Shown: positions 26,376 to 35,313 of the stretch, piece after piece | Layout of the letters: each line of letters begins with the position of its first letter | Position numbering within the stretch: the stretch's first letter is position 1 | Assembly (NCBI GenBank): GCA_006218045.1 | Contig: VBWB01000008.1 | Location: 124,001 to 188,000 of the forward strand | Length of the DNA: 64,000 nucleotides | Direction: 5' to 3' | Source: Stygiobacter sp. | GTDB lineage: Bacteria; Pseudomonadota; Alphaproteobacteria; Rhodospirillales; Magnetospirillaceae | Position numbers and translations under genes: made by a program | Notes under the pieces: generated by a model | The model's database searches: none | The model's input: only the letters and a program-made list of their open reading frames with translations | Told to the model about the DNA's origin: nothing

Positions 26376-26397
26376 ACGTGTAAAAGATGGAGGCGGA

Positions 26398-26658
26398 ATG
26401 TCGGACAAGGCGGCCATCGCACAATTTCTCATCGCCGCGCTGGAACGGAAGCGCGGCCCGGTGCCCGGTGCCGATGCCGCCCAGCAGGAGCGCTACCGTT
26501 ATCTCGATGGCGGCCATGTGGATTCCTTCGGCCTTTTGCACTTCATCATGGAGATCGAGGCGGAATACGGCATCACCCTGACCGCGGAAGATACCCAATC
26601 CGACGAATTTCGCTGGATCGGCGGTCTGGCCGGGTTGATTGACGGCAAATTGGGATGA
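26398..26658 (+). CDS. Acyl carrier protein (second, glycan-locus type)
   Basis: 86 residues from the ATG at 26398 (GGAGGCGG upstream). GGHVDSFGLLHFIMEIEAEYG is the carrier motif, with S43 in DSF as predicted phosphopantetheine site. It differs from the ACP at 16896 in sequence, so two separate carriers exist in the island. Its stop overlaps the ATG of the AAC(3)-fusion gene, and an AMP ligase follows that: a compact load-carry-transfer set (inference). Confidence 0.85.
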   Translation: MSDKAAIAQFLIAALERKRGPVPGADAAQQERYRYLDGGHVDSFGLLHFIMEIEAEYGITLTAEDTQSDEFRWIGGLAGLIDGKLG

Positions 26659-28481
26659 ACGGCTACGACCGCGGCGATCTGGTCGCGGCCTTGCGTGCCG
26701 CCGGCCTGAAGGCGGGCGATTGCGCCTTCGTTTCCACCAGTCTGGGGCTGCTGGGTGCCGCCGCCGGAATCAATAGCATGGACGAGTTGTGCGCCCTGGC
26801 CCTGTCCGCCCTGCAAGAGGTGGTGGGTGAGAGCGGCTCCATCCTGGTGCCAGCCTATTCCTATACCATCGGTCGCAGCCGGGCGAGCGAGCCGGCCCTG
26901 TTCGATCCGGGCGCCACCCCAGGGGAAGTGGGGCCGTTTCCCGAATATCTGCGCCGCCAGCCCGGTGCGATGCGCTCGTGCGATCCGATGATGTCGGTGG
27001 TCGGGCTGGGGCCGGCTTGCGCGCCGCTGTTCGCGGCCCTGCCGCCCAGTTCCTATGGCGAGGATTGCCTGTTCGCCCGCATGGCGCGTTGGACCGCGAT
27101 GAAATGCGTCAGCATCGGCCTGGGCTCGAACTGGACCGCCTTCATCCATCACGCCGATTGGCTGGCGCGGGTGCCGTTCCGCTACGACAAGCTGTTCCAT
27201 GGCCTTATCCGCGATGAGTCGGGCGCGCGCGATGTGTGGTGGATGTACGCGGTGCCGGCCCGCCTGGATTGCGCCTTCGCCAATGCCCACCGCCTGGGCC
27301 GCATGGCCGAGGAGTCCGGCATCTGGCGCCATGCCCCGGTCGGACGGGCTCGGGTCTATGTCGCCGATTACGCCGATTATTTCCGCTTCACCCTCGACGC
27401 CCTGGTCGCCGACCCGTGGTTGCTGGCCCAAGGCCCGCCCGGCGACGTGTTGGCCGAGGAAGCGGCGCGCGCCGGTCATCCCGCCATCGTCGTCGACAGC
27501 GTCGCCGCTCTGTGGCCGTTGCCCAGGGCCAGCGTCAGCCCGCAGATGGATGCGGCCATGGCATTGTTGGCCCGTGACCACGGCATCGCTTTGACCCAGT
27601 ACCGCACCGGACACAACGCCTTCGACTGGGTGGTGCCGGAGAAGTGGCATTGCGCCGCCGTCAGCCTGCGCTGTGTGGACAGCGGGCGCGAGATCGCCGA
27701 CGTGGCCGCGGCCCTGTCGTCGCTGGCGGTGGACGAAGAGGTGGAGATCGACCGGCTGCACCGCCATCTCGTCGTCGCCGACGCGATGCCCTGGCACGAG
27801 GATTTCAACAACCGCGACTGGACCTTGACCCTGTCGGCGGCGAATCGGGCCGGACTGACGGGGCAGCGCTATCACGTGCGCATCGACGCGCGTGCGAGCA
27901 TGGGCACCATGACGGTGGGCGAAAGCATCGTGCCCGGCGGGAAGGATGGCGTGGTGGTGGTCGCCGCCACCCTGGCCGGCCAATGGGGCGGTGCCGAGAT
28001 GCTGTCGGGGGTGGAAACCTTGCTGGCCATGGCCCGGCAAGCCCGCGAGGAGGGCTGGGACGGGCCGGAATTGCGCTTTTTGGTCCTGCCCGGCCCGGTG
28101 GGGTTCGCCGCCTGGCTGGCCGACCATGGGCATTTGCCCATCCGCGCTGCAATGCATCTGCGCAATCTGTCGGGCGCCGGCGGCTATTTCCTCCACAACC
28201 TCGCCCCCGGCCACCAGCTGGCGGTGGCGGCGGCGCAAGCGGGGGCGGCGGTGGCAGCCGCCTCGCCGTGGTTCGACCCGCTCGCCCCCGGTCATAACCC
28301 GGTGGCCAAGGCGCGTCTGGCCGACCTGTCCTTCGTCAATCCGGTGTTCGGTCGGGCTGAGAACGATGCGCATGCCTCAACTCCCTTCGCCGGCTGGGGC
28401 ACCCGGGCCGATACTCCGGTCGAAGCCGAGGTCTCTCTTCAGGCGGCGGCGTTTTTGCTGCCGCTGTTGCGCCACGCCTGA
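26655..28481 (+). CDS. Fusion: AAC(3)-family N-acyltransferase domain plus degenerate COG4310/DUF4910 peptidase-like domain
   Basis: 608 residues. Residues 1-260 are AAC(3)-like: FVSTSLGLLGAA, ILVPAYSYTIGRS, MMSVVGLGPACAPLF, CVSIGLGSNWTAFIHHAD and VPFRYDKLF, containing the conserved His of the family. From about 320 the protein resembles the intact aminopeptidase-like protein at 33900-35174 (TGHNAFDWVVPEKW versus [25 protein letters not shown] versus [11 protein letters not shown]). The metal-ligand segment [12 protein letters not shown] of the intact protein is LAGQWGGAEMLSG here, so the His and Asn-Glu positions are lost and peptidase activity is unlikely. The AAC(3) part probably acylates an amino sugar, with acyl-ACP from the adjacent gene as likely donor (inference). 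Not an antibiotic-resistance call. Confidence 0.75.
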   Translation: MNGYDRGDLVAALRAAGLKAGDCAFVSTSLGLLGAAAGINSMDELCALALSALQEVVGESGSILVPAYSYTIGRSRASEPALFDPGATPGEVGPFPEYLRRQPGAMRSCDPMMSVVGLGPACAPLFAALPPSSYGEDCLFARMARWTAMKCVSIGLGSNWTAFIHHADWLARVPFRYDKLFHGLIRDESGARDVWWMYAVPARLDCAFANAHRLGRMAEESGIWRHAPVGRARVYVADYADYFRFTLDALVADPWLLAQGPPGDVLAEEAARAGHPAIVVDSVAALWPLPRASVSPQMDAAMALLARDHGIALTQYRTGHNAFDWVVPEKWHCAAVSLRCVDSGREIADVAAALSSLAVDEEVEIDRLHRHLVVADAMPWHEDFNNRDWTLTLSAANRAGLTGQRYHVRIDARASMGTMTVGESIVPGGKDGVVVVAATLAGQWGGAEMLSGVETLLAMARQAREEGWDGPELRFLVLPGPVGFAAWLADHGHLPIRAAMHLRNLSGAGGYFLHNLAPGHQLAVAAAQAGAAVAAASPWFDPLAPGHNPVAKARLADLSFVNPVFGRAENDAHASTPFAGWGTRADTPVEAEVSLQAAAFLLPLLRHA

Positions 28482-28493
28482 GCAGGAGCGCTG

Positions 28494-30041
28494 ATGTCCG
28501 CCATCGTTCAACATTTTCTCGCCCATGTCCGGGCGACGCCCGACAAGATCGCCCTGGTGTTTTCCGACCAGCCGGTCAGTTATGCCGATTTGGCCGAGGA
28601 GGTGCGCCGTCTCGCCGCCGGTCTGGCCGGGCTTGGCGTCGGTCGCGGCAGCCGCGTGCTGGTGCTGCTGAAGAATTGCCGGGCCTTCGCCGCCCTGATG
28701 CTGGCCGTGGCCGAACGGGGCGCGGTGATCGTCCCGGTCAGTGCCGGTCTACGCGGCGAGGCGCTGGTCACCGCCTTCACCGCCACCGAAAGCGAATTCG
28801 TCATCGGCCACGGACAGCTTCTGGCCGCGTTCGCCGGACTGGTCGCGACCGACCGTTGCCTCAGCGTCGACCACGCCGTCCCCGGCTGCTGTCTTTATGA
28901 CGAGTTGCTGGCCCGGGCGCCCGATGATTATGCCTTGGGCCGGGCTGACGATGCGGACGATCTGCCCTATATCCTGACCATGACCTCGGGCTCGACCGGG
29001 GCGCCCAAGCCGATCATCTTCTCGCAAGCGACCAAGATCGCCCGCGCCCGCAGCGCCGTCGAGTGTTATGGCCTGAAGGACACCGACGTGGTGCTGGCCG
29101 CCACCCCCCTGTACCATTCCCTGGCCCAGCGTCTGGTGCTGATGCCGTTGATGTTCGGCATGAGCGCGGTGGTGCTGGAGCCCTTCACCCCGGCGGGCTG
29201 GATGGCGGCGGTGGAACGCTGGCGGGTCAGCTTCACCATCCCGGTATCGTCGCAATTGAGCGCCCTGTTGCCGCATTTCCTGGCCGAGCCGGCGCGTCTG
29301 GCCAGCCTGCGCGTGCTGGTATCGTCATCGGCGCAGATCGCCGAAGAGCTGAAGCGCCGCCTTGCCGCCGTGCTGGCCTGCCAGTTCCACGAAATCTACG
29401 GGGCGTCGGAAGTGGGGGTGGTCTCCAACCTGTCGCCCGAGCATCCCGCCGCCAAGATGGGCAGTGTCGGCCTGCCGCTGCCCGGCATCGATTTGCACAT
29501 CCTGGGCGATGACGGCGCGGTGTTGCCTTTGGGCGAGATCGGCGAGATCGCCTGCCGCACCCCCACCGCCTTTCTCGGCTATTACAACCGCCCCGACGCC
29601 ACCGCTGCCGCCTGGCGCGACGGCTATTTCCTCACCGGCGATCTGGGCTGGGTCGATGCCGACGGGTTTTTGTACTTTTCGGGGCGCAAGAAGGACTTGG
29701 TGATCAGCGGTGGCATCAACATATATCCTATCGACATCGAGCGGGTGCTGATGGGGACCGGCTTGCTGGCCGATTGTGCCGCCATCGGCCTGCCCGACAG
29801 CTATCTGGGCGAGGCGGTGCTGGCGGTGGTGGTGCCGAAGGAGACAGCGGGTTTCGATCTCAGGCCGCTGCGCCGGGCCTGCGTGGACAAGCTGGCCGAT
29901 TACCAGCAGCCGTTGGATTTCGCGGTGGTGGCGGCCTTGCCCAAGAACGCGCTGGGCAAGACGGTCAAGCCCGAATTGCAGGAGCGGTTCAAGGGCAAGG
30001 ATCTGTCGGCGCGGCTGCGCGGCTTGCTGGGATTGAGTTAA
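28494..30041 (+). CDS. AMP-dependent acyl ligase (acyl-CoA/ACP synthetase)
   Basis: 515 residues, AGGAG upstream. Full ANL-ligase motif set: ILTMTSGSTGAPKPIIFS (P-loop), ATPLYHSLAQRLVLMPLM, EIYGASEVGVVSNL, YFLTGDLGWVDADGFLYF, GRKKDLVISGGINIYPIDIE, and LPKNALGKTVKP with the C-terminal catalytic Lys. It would adenylate a fatty or hydroxy acid and load it on CoA or on the ACP at 26398. It resembles medium-chain acyl-CoA ligases and has normal length, unlike the shorter ligase at 17145. It is 12 bp after the AAC(3) fusion gene. Confidence 0.9.
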   Translation: MSAIVQHFLAHVRATPDKIALVFSDQPVSYADLAEEVRRLAAGLAGLGVGRGSRVLVLLKNCRAFAALMLAVAERGAVIVPVSAGLRGEALVTAFTATESEFVIGHGQLLAAFAGLVATDRCLSVDHAVPGCCLYDELLARAPDDYALGRADDADDLPYILTMTSGSTGAPKPIIFSQATKIARARSAVECYGLKDTDVVLAATPLYHSLAQRLVLMPLMFGMSAVVLEPFTPAGWMAAVERWRVSFTIPVSSQLSALLPHFLAEPARLASLRVLVSSSAQIAEELKRRLAAVLACQFHEIYGASEVGVVSNLSPEHPAAKMGSVGLPLPGIDLHILGDDGAVLPLGEIGEIACRTPTAFLGYYNRPDATAAAWRDGYFLTGDLGWVDADGFLYFSGRKKDLVISGGINIYPIDIERVLMGTGLLADCAAIGLPDSYLGEAVLAVVVPKETAGFDLRPLRRACVDKLADYQQPLDFAVVAALPKNALGKTVKPELQERFKGKDLSARLRGLLGLS

Positions 30042-30113
30042 CGTTTTCGACGGAAGTAAACGTCTAAACTGGGGCTACCGGCAGAAGCGCCGGGATGACC
30101 ATGGGTGAACGCC

Positions 30114-31415
30114 ATGACCAAGACATTGAGCTGCCGCTATATCCACCACGCCCTCTATCTGGGGCCGGACCAGTTCCGCCATTGCTGCAAGCGTTTCCAT
30201 GTGGATGGGGAAATGCGCGGCGACGCGGTGGTGTTCAACGTCGATGGTGACGACGATGTCGGTCCCGACAAGGTGCTGGCGGCCAAGCGCGATCTGTGGC
30301 GGGCCATCAATGCCGGCGAAGCGACCCAATGTAGCGGCTGCCCCTATCTGACCGAGGCCGAATGGCCGGACTTGGATCGCCTGAGCCTGGACCTGATCTC
30401 GGTCGAGGCCCATTCCCGCTGCAACATGCGCTGTTCTTATTGCAGCGACATTTATTACGGCAATGTCCTGCCTAAATACGACGTCATGGCCCTGTTCGAC
30501 CGCTATGCCGAGGCGGGTGTCATCGGCGATGAGGTGGTCTTGGCCTGGGGCGGCGGCGAACCGCTGATGCTGGACGGCTTCGAGAAGATTTTCACCACCG
30601 TCTCGCGGCGGCTGAAGCCGCTTTACAACCGGGTGTTCTCCAACGCCATCCTCTATAGCCAGGATCTGGCCGATCATCTGAAGGATGGTCGCGCCATCCT
30701 CACCACCAGCATCGATGCCGGCACGGTGGAAACCTTTCGTCAGGTGCGTGGCGTCAATCAGTTGCACAAGGTGCTGGGCAATCTGCGCCGCTATGTGGAG
30801 TTCGCCGGCACCGCCAATATCGCCCTTAAATACATCTTCACCGACGGTAATTCGACGGTGGCCGAGGTCGAGGAATTCCTTGCCCGTATCCAGGAATACG
30901 GCCTGTCGCACTGCGCCTTCCAGATCAGCGCCGATTATAAATCGGCGGAGATCGGGGTCGAGCAGGTGAAAAGCGCCGTGCGCCTGTACGAGGGATTGTT
31001 GCAAGGCGGCACCGCGTCGTGCCATTTCGACGACCATTTGCGTCCGCGCATCAACCATGCCATCCGCGTCCTTCGCCGCACCGACCCGGCGGCCTTGGCC
31101 GATCTCTCCATTCTCGCCAACAACGACCGCTTCCGCGGACAGCCGGTGGTGGTGTGGGGCAGTGGCGAATATGCCGACGGGCTGATCCGCGAAAGCCTGT
31201 TCTTCGAGGAAAGCCCCATCGCCTTCTTCGTCGATTCCGATCCGGCCAAGCAAGGCGGGACGTTCCACAATGCCCCGATCAAAACCCCTGATGCCGTGCT
31301 GGCGGTGGATCACCCGGTGGTGATCGGATCGTCCTACGCCTATCAGGACATCCGTCGCGCCCTGCACGTCATGGGCGTGGGCGACCAGCGCATCGTCGAC
31401 AGCATGATTTTTTAG
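30114..31415 (+). CDS. Radical SAM protein with N-terminal cysteine module and C-terminal Rossmann-like domain
   Basis: 433 residues from ATG 30114 (GGGTGA five bases upstream); an in-frame GTG at 30105 is an alternative. N-terminal cysteines (C7, CC23-24, then CSGCPYL) form a SPASM-like pattern ahead of the core, as in the paralogues at 1-2230. The radical SAM motif is CNMRCSYC, with WGGGEPLML as GGEP. After about residue 340 a separate segment, VVVWGSGEYADGLIRE to FFVDSDPAKQGGTF, looks like the N-terminal PglD-type nucleotide-binding fold. Last gene of the run that begins with the second ACP. Substrate unknown; a role in making an unusual acyl or sugar moiety is plausible. Confidence 0.8.
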   Translation: MTKTLSCRYIHHALYLGPDQFRHCCKRFHVDGEMRGDAVVFNVDGDDDVGPDKVLAAKRDLWRAINAGEATQCSGCPYLTEAEWPDLDRLSLDLISVEAHSRCNMRCSYCSDIYYGNVLPKYDVMALFDRYAEAGVIGDEVVLAWGGGEPLMLDGFEKIFTTVSRRLKPLYNRVFSNAILYSQDLADHLKDGRAILTTSIDAGTVETFRQVRGVNQLHKVLGNLRRYVEFAGTANIALKYIFTDGNSTVAEVEEFLARIQEYGLSHCAFQISADYKSAEIGVEQVKSAVRLYEGLLQGGTASCHFDDHLRPRINHAIRVLRRTDPAALADLSILANNDRFRGQPVVVWGSGEYADGLIRESLFFEESPIAFFVDSDPAKQGGTFHNAPIKTPDAVLAVDHPVVIGSSYAYQDIRRALHVMGVGDQRIVDSMIF

Positions 31416-31494
31416 GTTACCCGTGAAAAGTCCTTCGCTCAGGGTACTTTTTCCGGTGATTTAGCCGGGTGCGGAAGAACACCTATTTTTCTTT

Positions 31495-31575
31495 CGTCAT
31501 TCCCGCGTAGGCGGGAATCCATGCCTCAGCATGGACCCCCGCTTTCGCGCACTGCTGTCCGGGATTTTTCACGGT
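31495..31575. repeat. Dispersed intergenic repeat with two tandem hairpins
   Basis: ATTCCCGC-GTAG-GCGGGAAT (31499-31518) is a perfect eight-pair hairpin, followed at once by TCCATGC-CTCA-GCATGGA (31518-31535). The string GTCATTCCCGC..GCGGGAATCCA is a very common proteobacterial intergenic repeat. It fills most of the 179 bp gap between the radical SAM gene and the GT2 gene; just before it, GAAAAGT...ACTTTTTC (about 31427-31453) forms another weak stem after the radical SAM stop. Confidence 0.65.
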
Positions 31576-31594
31576 CGACTTTTGAGGATTCGTC

Positions 31595-32668
31595 ATGGCT
31601 CCCCCCGATATCAGCGTCATCGTTCCCGTCTACAAGGCCGCCGGCTATGTGGGCAAGGGCCTGCAAAGCCTGGCGGCGCAGAGTCTGGCAGCCGACCGTT
31701 TCGAGGTCATCTGCGTCGATGATGGCTCGCCCGACGACACCTTGGCGGTGCTGGAAGCCCATGCCGCCGCCCATGGCAATGTCATCGCCCTGGGTCGCGC
31801 CGCCAATGGCGGCCCCGGTCCCGCCCGCAACAGCGGTCTGGAACGGGCACGAGGCGAGTATCTGTTCTTTCTCGATGCCGATGATTATCTGGTGCCGCAG
31901 GCGTTGGAAACCGTGCTCACCCACGCCCGCGCCCAGGATGCGGATGCGGTGTTCTATTCCTACGTCCTGGTGCAAGGGACGGACGATGCCGCCTATGCCC
32001 GGCGCAAGGACATGGATTTCCTGGTGGCTGACCGCGACCAGCGGGTTTCCAACTTCCTGGCCGGCGAGTTGGACGGCTCGGTGATCTTTTCGCTGGTGCG
32101 CCGCAGCTTGTTCACCGAGCACGGCATCACCTTCCCCCCCGGTCTGCACGAGGATATCCCGGTAATCTATCGCGTGCATTGGCACGCCGCCCGCATCGCC
32201 GTTCTGGGCGAGGATTTGTATTTCAAGCGCTACCGCCCCGATTCCATCATCAATTCGCTCGGGCATGAACAGATCGACGGGCTGCTGGCCGCGTTGCGCG
32301 ACGTCTGGGCCTTCACCCGCGCCCAAGCGCCTGATCTGGTGGCGGCTTTGCAGCCGCGTTATCGCCGTGGTCTGGTCGGGGCCATGGTGTCGCTGATCGA
32401 GAAGGCCCTGGTCTATTTCCCCACCGATGCCGGGCAGCGGCTGCAATATTATTCCTATATTCTCGACAACATCGTCGACCATGGCGATTTCGCCGGCATG
32501 GACCTGCCGACCCAGTCGAAGAAGGATCGCATCTTCACCCGCTTCATGCAGGCCTTCCACGGCGAGGCCGACCGCACCCAAGCCATGCGCCGCTTCGAGG
32601 ACATTGTCGGTGACGGTCCGGTGGTCGACAGCGCCTCGTTCACCCGCAATGCCGGTTCGTTCGCTTAA
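31595..32668 (+). CDS. Family 2 glycosyltransferase
   Basis: 357 residues; GAGG lies seven bases before the ATG. ISVIVPVYKAAGYVGKGL and VICVDDGSPDDTL form the N-terminal nucleotide-binding fold, GPGPARNSGLERARGEYL the middle, and FFLDADDYL the DxD metal-binding motif. HEDIPVIYRVHW contains the acceptor-side acidic residues typical of inverting GT-A enzymes. About 120 C-terminal residues are helical with no further domain and no membrane segment. Probably adds a sugar during glycan assembly in the cytoplasm. Confidence 0.9.
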   Translation: MAPPDISVIVPVYKAAGYVGKGLQSLAAQSLAADRFEVICVDDGSPDDTLAVLEAHAAAHGNVIALGRAANGGPGPARNSGLERARGEYLFFLDADDYLVPQALETVLTHARAQDADAVFYSYVLVQGTDDAAYARRKDMDFLVADRDQRVSNFLAGELDGSVIFSLVRRSLFTEHGITFPPGLHEDIPVIYRVHWHAARIAVLGEDLYFKRYRPDSIINSLGHEQIDGLLAALRDVWAFTRAQAPDLVAALQPRYRRGLVGAMVSLIEKALVYFPTDAGQRLQYYSYILDNIVDHGDFAGMDLPTQSKKDRIFTRFMQAFHGEADRTQAMRRFEDIVGDGPVVDSASFTRNAGSFA

Positions 32669-32758
32669 GATTAGGTTCAGTCTTGGCGGGTACAGTGGGA
32701 CCAAGGCTTGACGGGCCCAGAATCGGGCAGGCCGCACCAGAATGGGAAGGCGAGGATC

Positions 32759-33910
32759 ATGGCAGGCAACGACGTATTGGAGGTGGCCTTCATCGGCGGC
32801 GGTCTGTCGTCGGCGGTGGGCATGACCCATTTCTCCGCCACCAGCATGGACGGGCGGATGAAGCTGGTGGCCGGGGTGTTTTCCCGCAATGAGGAAACCA
32901 ACGCCCGCACCGCCGCCCTGTGGCACGTGCCGCCCGAACGCACCTATGCCGATTACCGCCAGTTGATCGCCGCCGAGGCCGGTCGCGTCGGCGCCGTCTG
33001 CGTGCTGACGCCGTCGCCCGACCATGTGGAGCAGGTGTGCGATCTGCTTGATGCCGGCATCCCGGTGATCTGCGAGAAGCCGCTGGCCCTCGATCTCGCC
33101 GGCATCGCCCATATCCGCCAGCATTACGATCCGGCCCGCCATTATCTGGCGGTGACCTTCAACTACACCGGCAACGTCATGCTGCGCGAGTTGAAGGCGC
33201 GGATGGAGCGCGGCGATTTCGGTCGCATCCATCAGATCATGGTGGAGATGCCGCAAGACGCCTTCGCCCGTCCGCCGGACATCGCCGGCCTCAACAAGGG
33301 TATCCAGTCGTGGCGGTTGACCGATGGCGTGGTGCCGATGATCTGCCTGGATCTGGGTATCCACATGCACTCGATGATCAGCTTCCTCACCGGCGAGGAG
33401 GCCAGCGAGGTGATGGGGCAGTTCGCCTATACCGACGGCTATCCGGTGGTCAGCTCGGTGCAGGCGCTGGGCCGTTATCCCAGCGGCATGGCGGCGCATT
33501 TCTGGTTCTCCAAGGCCGCCATCGGCCATAAGAACGGCCTGCGCATCCGCGTCTATGGCGATAAGGGCAGCGCCGAGTGGTACCAGATGGAGCCGGAAAC
33601 CATCCACGTCGCCTTCAAGACCGGCGAGCGCATGATCATCGACCGCGCCGCCAATGGGCTGGTGTCCAACCTGTTCCGCTATAACCGCATGAAGCCGGGC
33701 CATCCCGCCGGTTATATCGAGGCCTTCGCCAATTATTATTACGACATCGTCGACGATCTGCGCGCCGGTCCCGAGGCGCCGCGCAACCCCTATGTGTTCG
33801 GCATCGACGACGCCGAGAACGGATTGGCCCTGTTCGAGGCGGTGGCGCGCTCGCACCGCTCGGGCCAGTGGGAAAAGGTGGTCAAGTGGGAAAAGGTGGT
33901 CACGGGCTGA
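32759..33910 (+). CDS. Gfo/Idh/MocA-family oxidoreductase
   Basis: 383 residues from ATG 32759 (GAGG four bases upstream). [18 protein letters not shown] is the Rossmann loop, [18 protein letters not shown] the EKP motif, and [16 protein letters not shown] carries the catalytic His. More like large myo-inositol/sugar dehydrogenases than the WbpB-like gene at 9650. The C-terminus contains a tandem 18-base duplication (GTGGGAAAAGGTGGTCAA then the same ending CAC), giving [11 protein letters not shown]; this is also where the last 11 bases overlap the convergent gene. Likely oxidises or reduces a nucleotide sugar. Confidence 0.85.
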   Translation: MAGNDVLEVAFIGGGLSSAVGMTHFSATSMDGRMKLVAGVFSRNEETNARTAALWHVPPERTYADYRQLIAAEAGRVGAVCVLTPSPDHVEQVCDLLDAGIPVICEKPLALDLAGIAHIRQHYDPARHYLAVTFNYTGNVMLRELKARMERGDFGRIHQIMVEMPQDAFARPPDIAGLNKGIQSWRLTDGVVPMICLDLGIHMHSMISFLTGEEASEVMGQFAYTDGYPVVSSVQALGRYPSGMAAHFWFSKAAIGHKNGLRIRVYGDKGSAEWYQMEPETIHVAFKTGERMIIDRAANGLVSNLFRYNRMKPGHPAGYIEAFANYYYDIVDDLRAGPEAPRNPYVFGIDDAENGLALFEAVARSHRSGQWEKVVKWEKVVTG

Positions 33911-35174
33911 TTTCTTCCACCAGCCCGGCGGCGGCGAGACGGTCCAGAATGACGGCGCAGTCGAGCGCGTCGGCGCCGATCGTCTCGGCCAGTCCGATCA
34001 GGTCGCGCTGGCCGTCGGCATAGGCCAGCACGTCCATCATGGTTTGGACCTGCAAATAGCTGTGGGCGGTGCTGACGGTCGGATACAGCCCGCGCTTGCC
34101 CAATTGCGGCTCGCACAAGGTGGTCACCCGCCACACCCGGTTGGCCTCCAGCACCTGTAGGCAGCGTTGCAGCATGGTGAAGCCGCCTTCCAGCCCGGCT
34201 TGGCTGATCAGGTCCAGATCGTCGGCGGAGGTGTGATATTCCGGGTAGGTTGCGTATTTCGACCGCATCACCGACACCACCGGCAGATCGATTCCGGGGC
34301 TGCAATACTGGCGTTCGTCGCTGCCGCGGGTGAGAAAGCCGTAAGCCTTGAAGCCAGGGGCATGACGCGCCAGCACGTGCAAGGCGGCGCGGTCGGCCAA
34401 GCTGCCGCCCAGACGTGACGGCAGGAAGGAATAGGCGCGGTCGTCGCCCAGGCAGGTCAGGACGAAACCGGCGCGGGTATTGGCCTTCATGGCCTCAAGG
34501 TGGCGCGACAGATAGACGATGGCGCCCAAGGTTTCGGGCACGAAGACGATGCGATAGGTGAAGCGGCGCTTGGGCTGGGCCAGCAGCCAGCGGGCCAGCG
34601 CCGTCGTCACCACCGGGCCGGACAATTCGTTGTTGGCCATGGACGGATGGCAGACATAGGTGGACAGTAAAATCTCGTCGGTGGTCTCGCCGGGCAGGAT
34701 CAGTTCACCATAGCTGAGCGCGCCGGGGGCCAGGGTCGAGCGGATCACCGCCCGATAATCGCCCGGGGCCAATTGCCGTCGGCGGTTCTCGCTCAGGCAG
34801 AAGCCCCAATGGCGGCGATAATACGAGGTGACATAGGGGATCCAGTCGGGGGTCTCGGGCAGGGAATAAAGGTGGCCCTGCAATTGATCGAGACCAAGGA
34901 TCACGTCCACCGGCTCGGAATAGCCGACCACGTGCAGATTATTGTCGGCGAAGTCGACCACCTTGGCGCCGTCGGGGCCAAGGATATGGGCGTCGGTGAT
35001 GTTCCACTCGTCGGGCACGGTCCAGTCGAAGGCCCGGGTGCCGCTGGGAACCTCGTGAATCTCCAGGCCGGGCAGCAGATCGGCCAGATAGGACAGCGTC
35101 CGGCGCACGCCGTCACCGGTCAGCGAACGGCACAGCGGAAACAGGTCGCGCGCCCAATCATACATAGGGTCCAT
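33900..35174 (-). CDS. Aminopeptidase-like protein (COG4310; DUF2172/DUF4910, M28-like)
   Basis: 424 residues from ATG 35174; the frame extends further but the extra residues are proline-rich and unlike the family. The N-terminus [20 protein letters not shown] is the family hallmark; [16 protein letters not shown] provides predicted metal-binding His, Asn and Glu; [17 protein letters not shown] and [12 protein letters not shown] provide the second half of the site. A winged-helix tail closes the protein. These proteins occur in polysaccharide and glycan loci, with uncertain substrate; deacylation or peptide-bond cleavage on a sugar is possible. A degenerate copy is fused to AAC(3) at 26655. 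Confidence 0.85.
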   Translation of the reverse strand: MDPMYDWARDLFPLCRSLTGDGVRRTLSYLADLLPGLEIHEVPSGTRAFDWTVPDEWNITDAHILGPDGAKVVDFADNNLHVVGYSEPVDVILGLDQLQGHLYSLPETPDWIPYVTSYYRRHWGFCLSENRRRQLAPGDYRAVIRSTLAPGALSYGELILPGETTDEILLSTYVCHPSMANNELSGPVVTTALARWLLAQPKRRFTYRIVFVPETLGAIVYLSRHLEAMKANTRAGFVLTCLGDDRAYSFLPSRLGGSLADRAALHVLARHAPGFKAYGFLTRGSDERQYCSPGIDLPVVSVMRSKYATYPEYHTSADDLDLISQAGLEGGFTMLQRCLQVLEANRVWRVTTLCEPQLGKRGLYPTVSTAHSYLQVQTMMDVLAYADGQRDLIGLAETIGADALDCAVILDRLAAAGLVEEISP

Positions 35175-35214
35175 GGTCGGTTCCGGCGGTGGTGACGGCG
35201 TCAGCTTGGCCCAT

Positions 35215-35251
35215 GCCCCGGTTTCTGGCAAGGCCGAGCCTTGACCGGGGC
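35215..35251 (+). promoter_or_regulatory. Stem-loop upstream of glyQ
   Basis: GCCCCGGT/ACCGGGGC (eight pairs) encloses CAAGGC-CGA-GCCTTG. It lies in the 139 bp gap between the divergent COG4310 gene and glyQ, about 60 bases before the start codon. There is no T-run after it and no T-box specifier pattern that I can recognise; it may terminate transcription weakly or influence the glyQ leader. Confidence 0.35.
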
Positions 35252-35313
35252 TGACGCGCTGGTTAGGTTTGCCATCCGATCTCTTTCACACACTCAAAAG
35301 ACGGCGGAAATCC

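Noticed and set aside
26655-27420. AAC(3) domain as aminoglycoside resistance
   Set aside because: The gene sits in an ACP/Maf glycan locus and is fused to a peptidase-like domain; AAC(3) folds are common in amino-sugar acylation.
35215-35313. T-box riboswitch for glyQS
   Set aside because: I see neither a T-box sequence nor an antiterminator pair; T-boxes are also not expected in this group.
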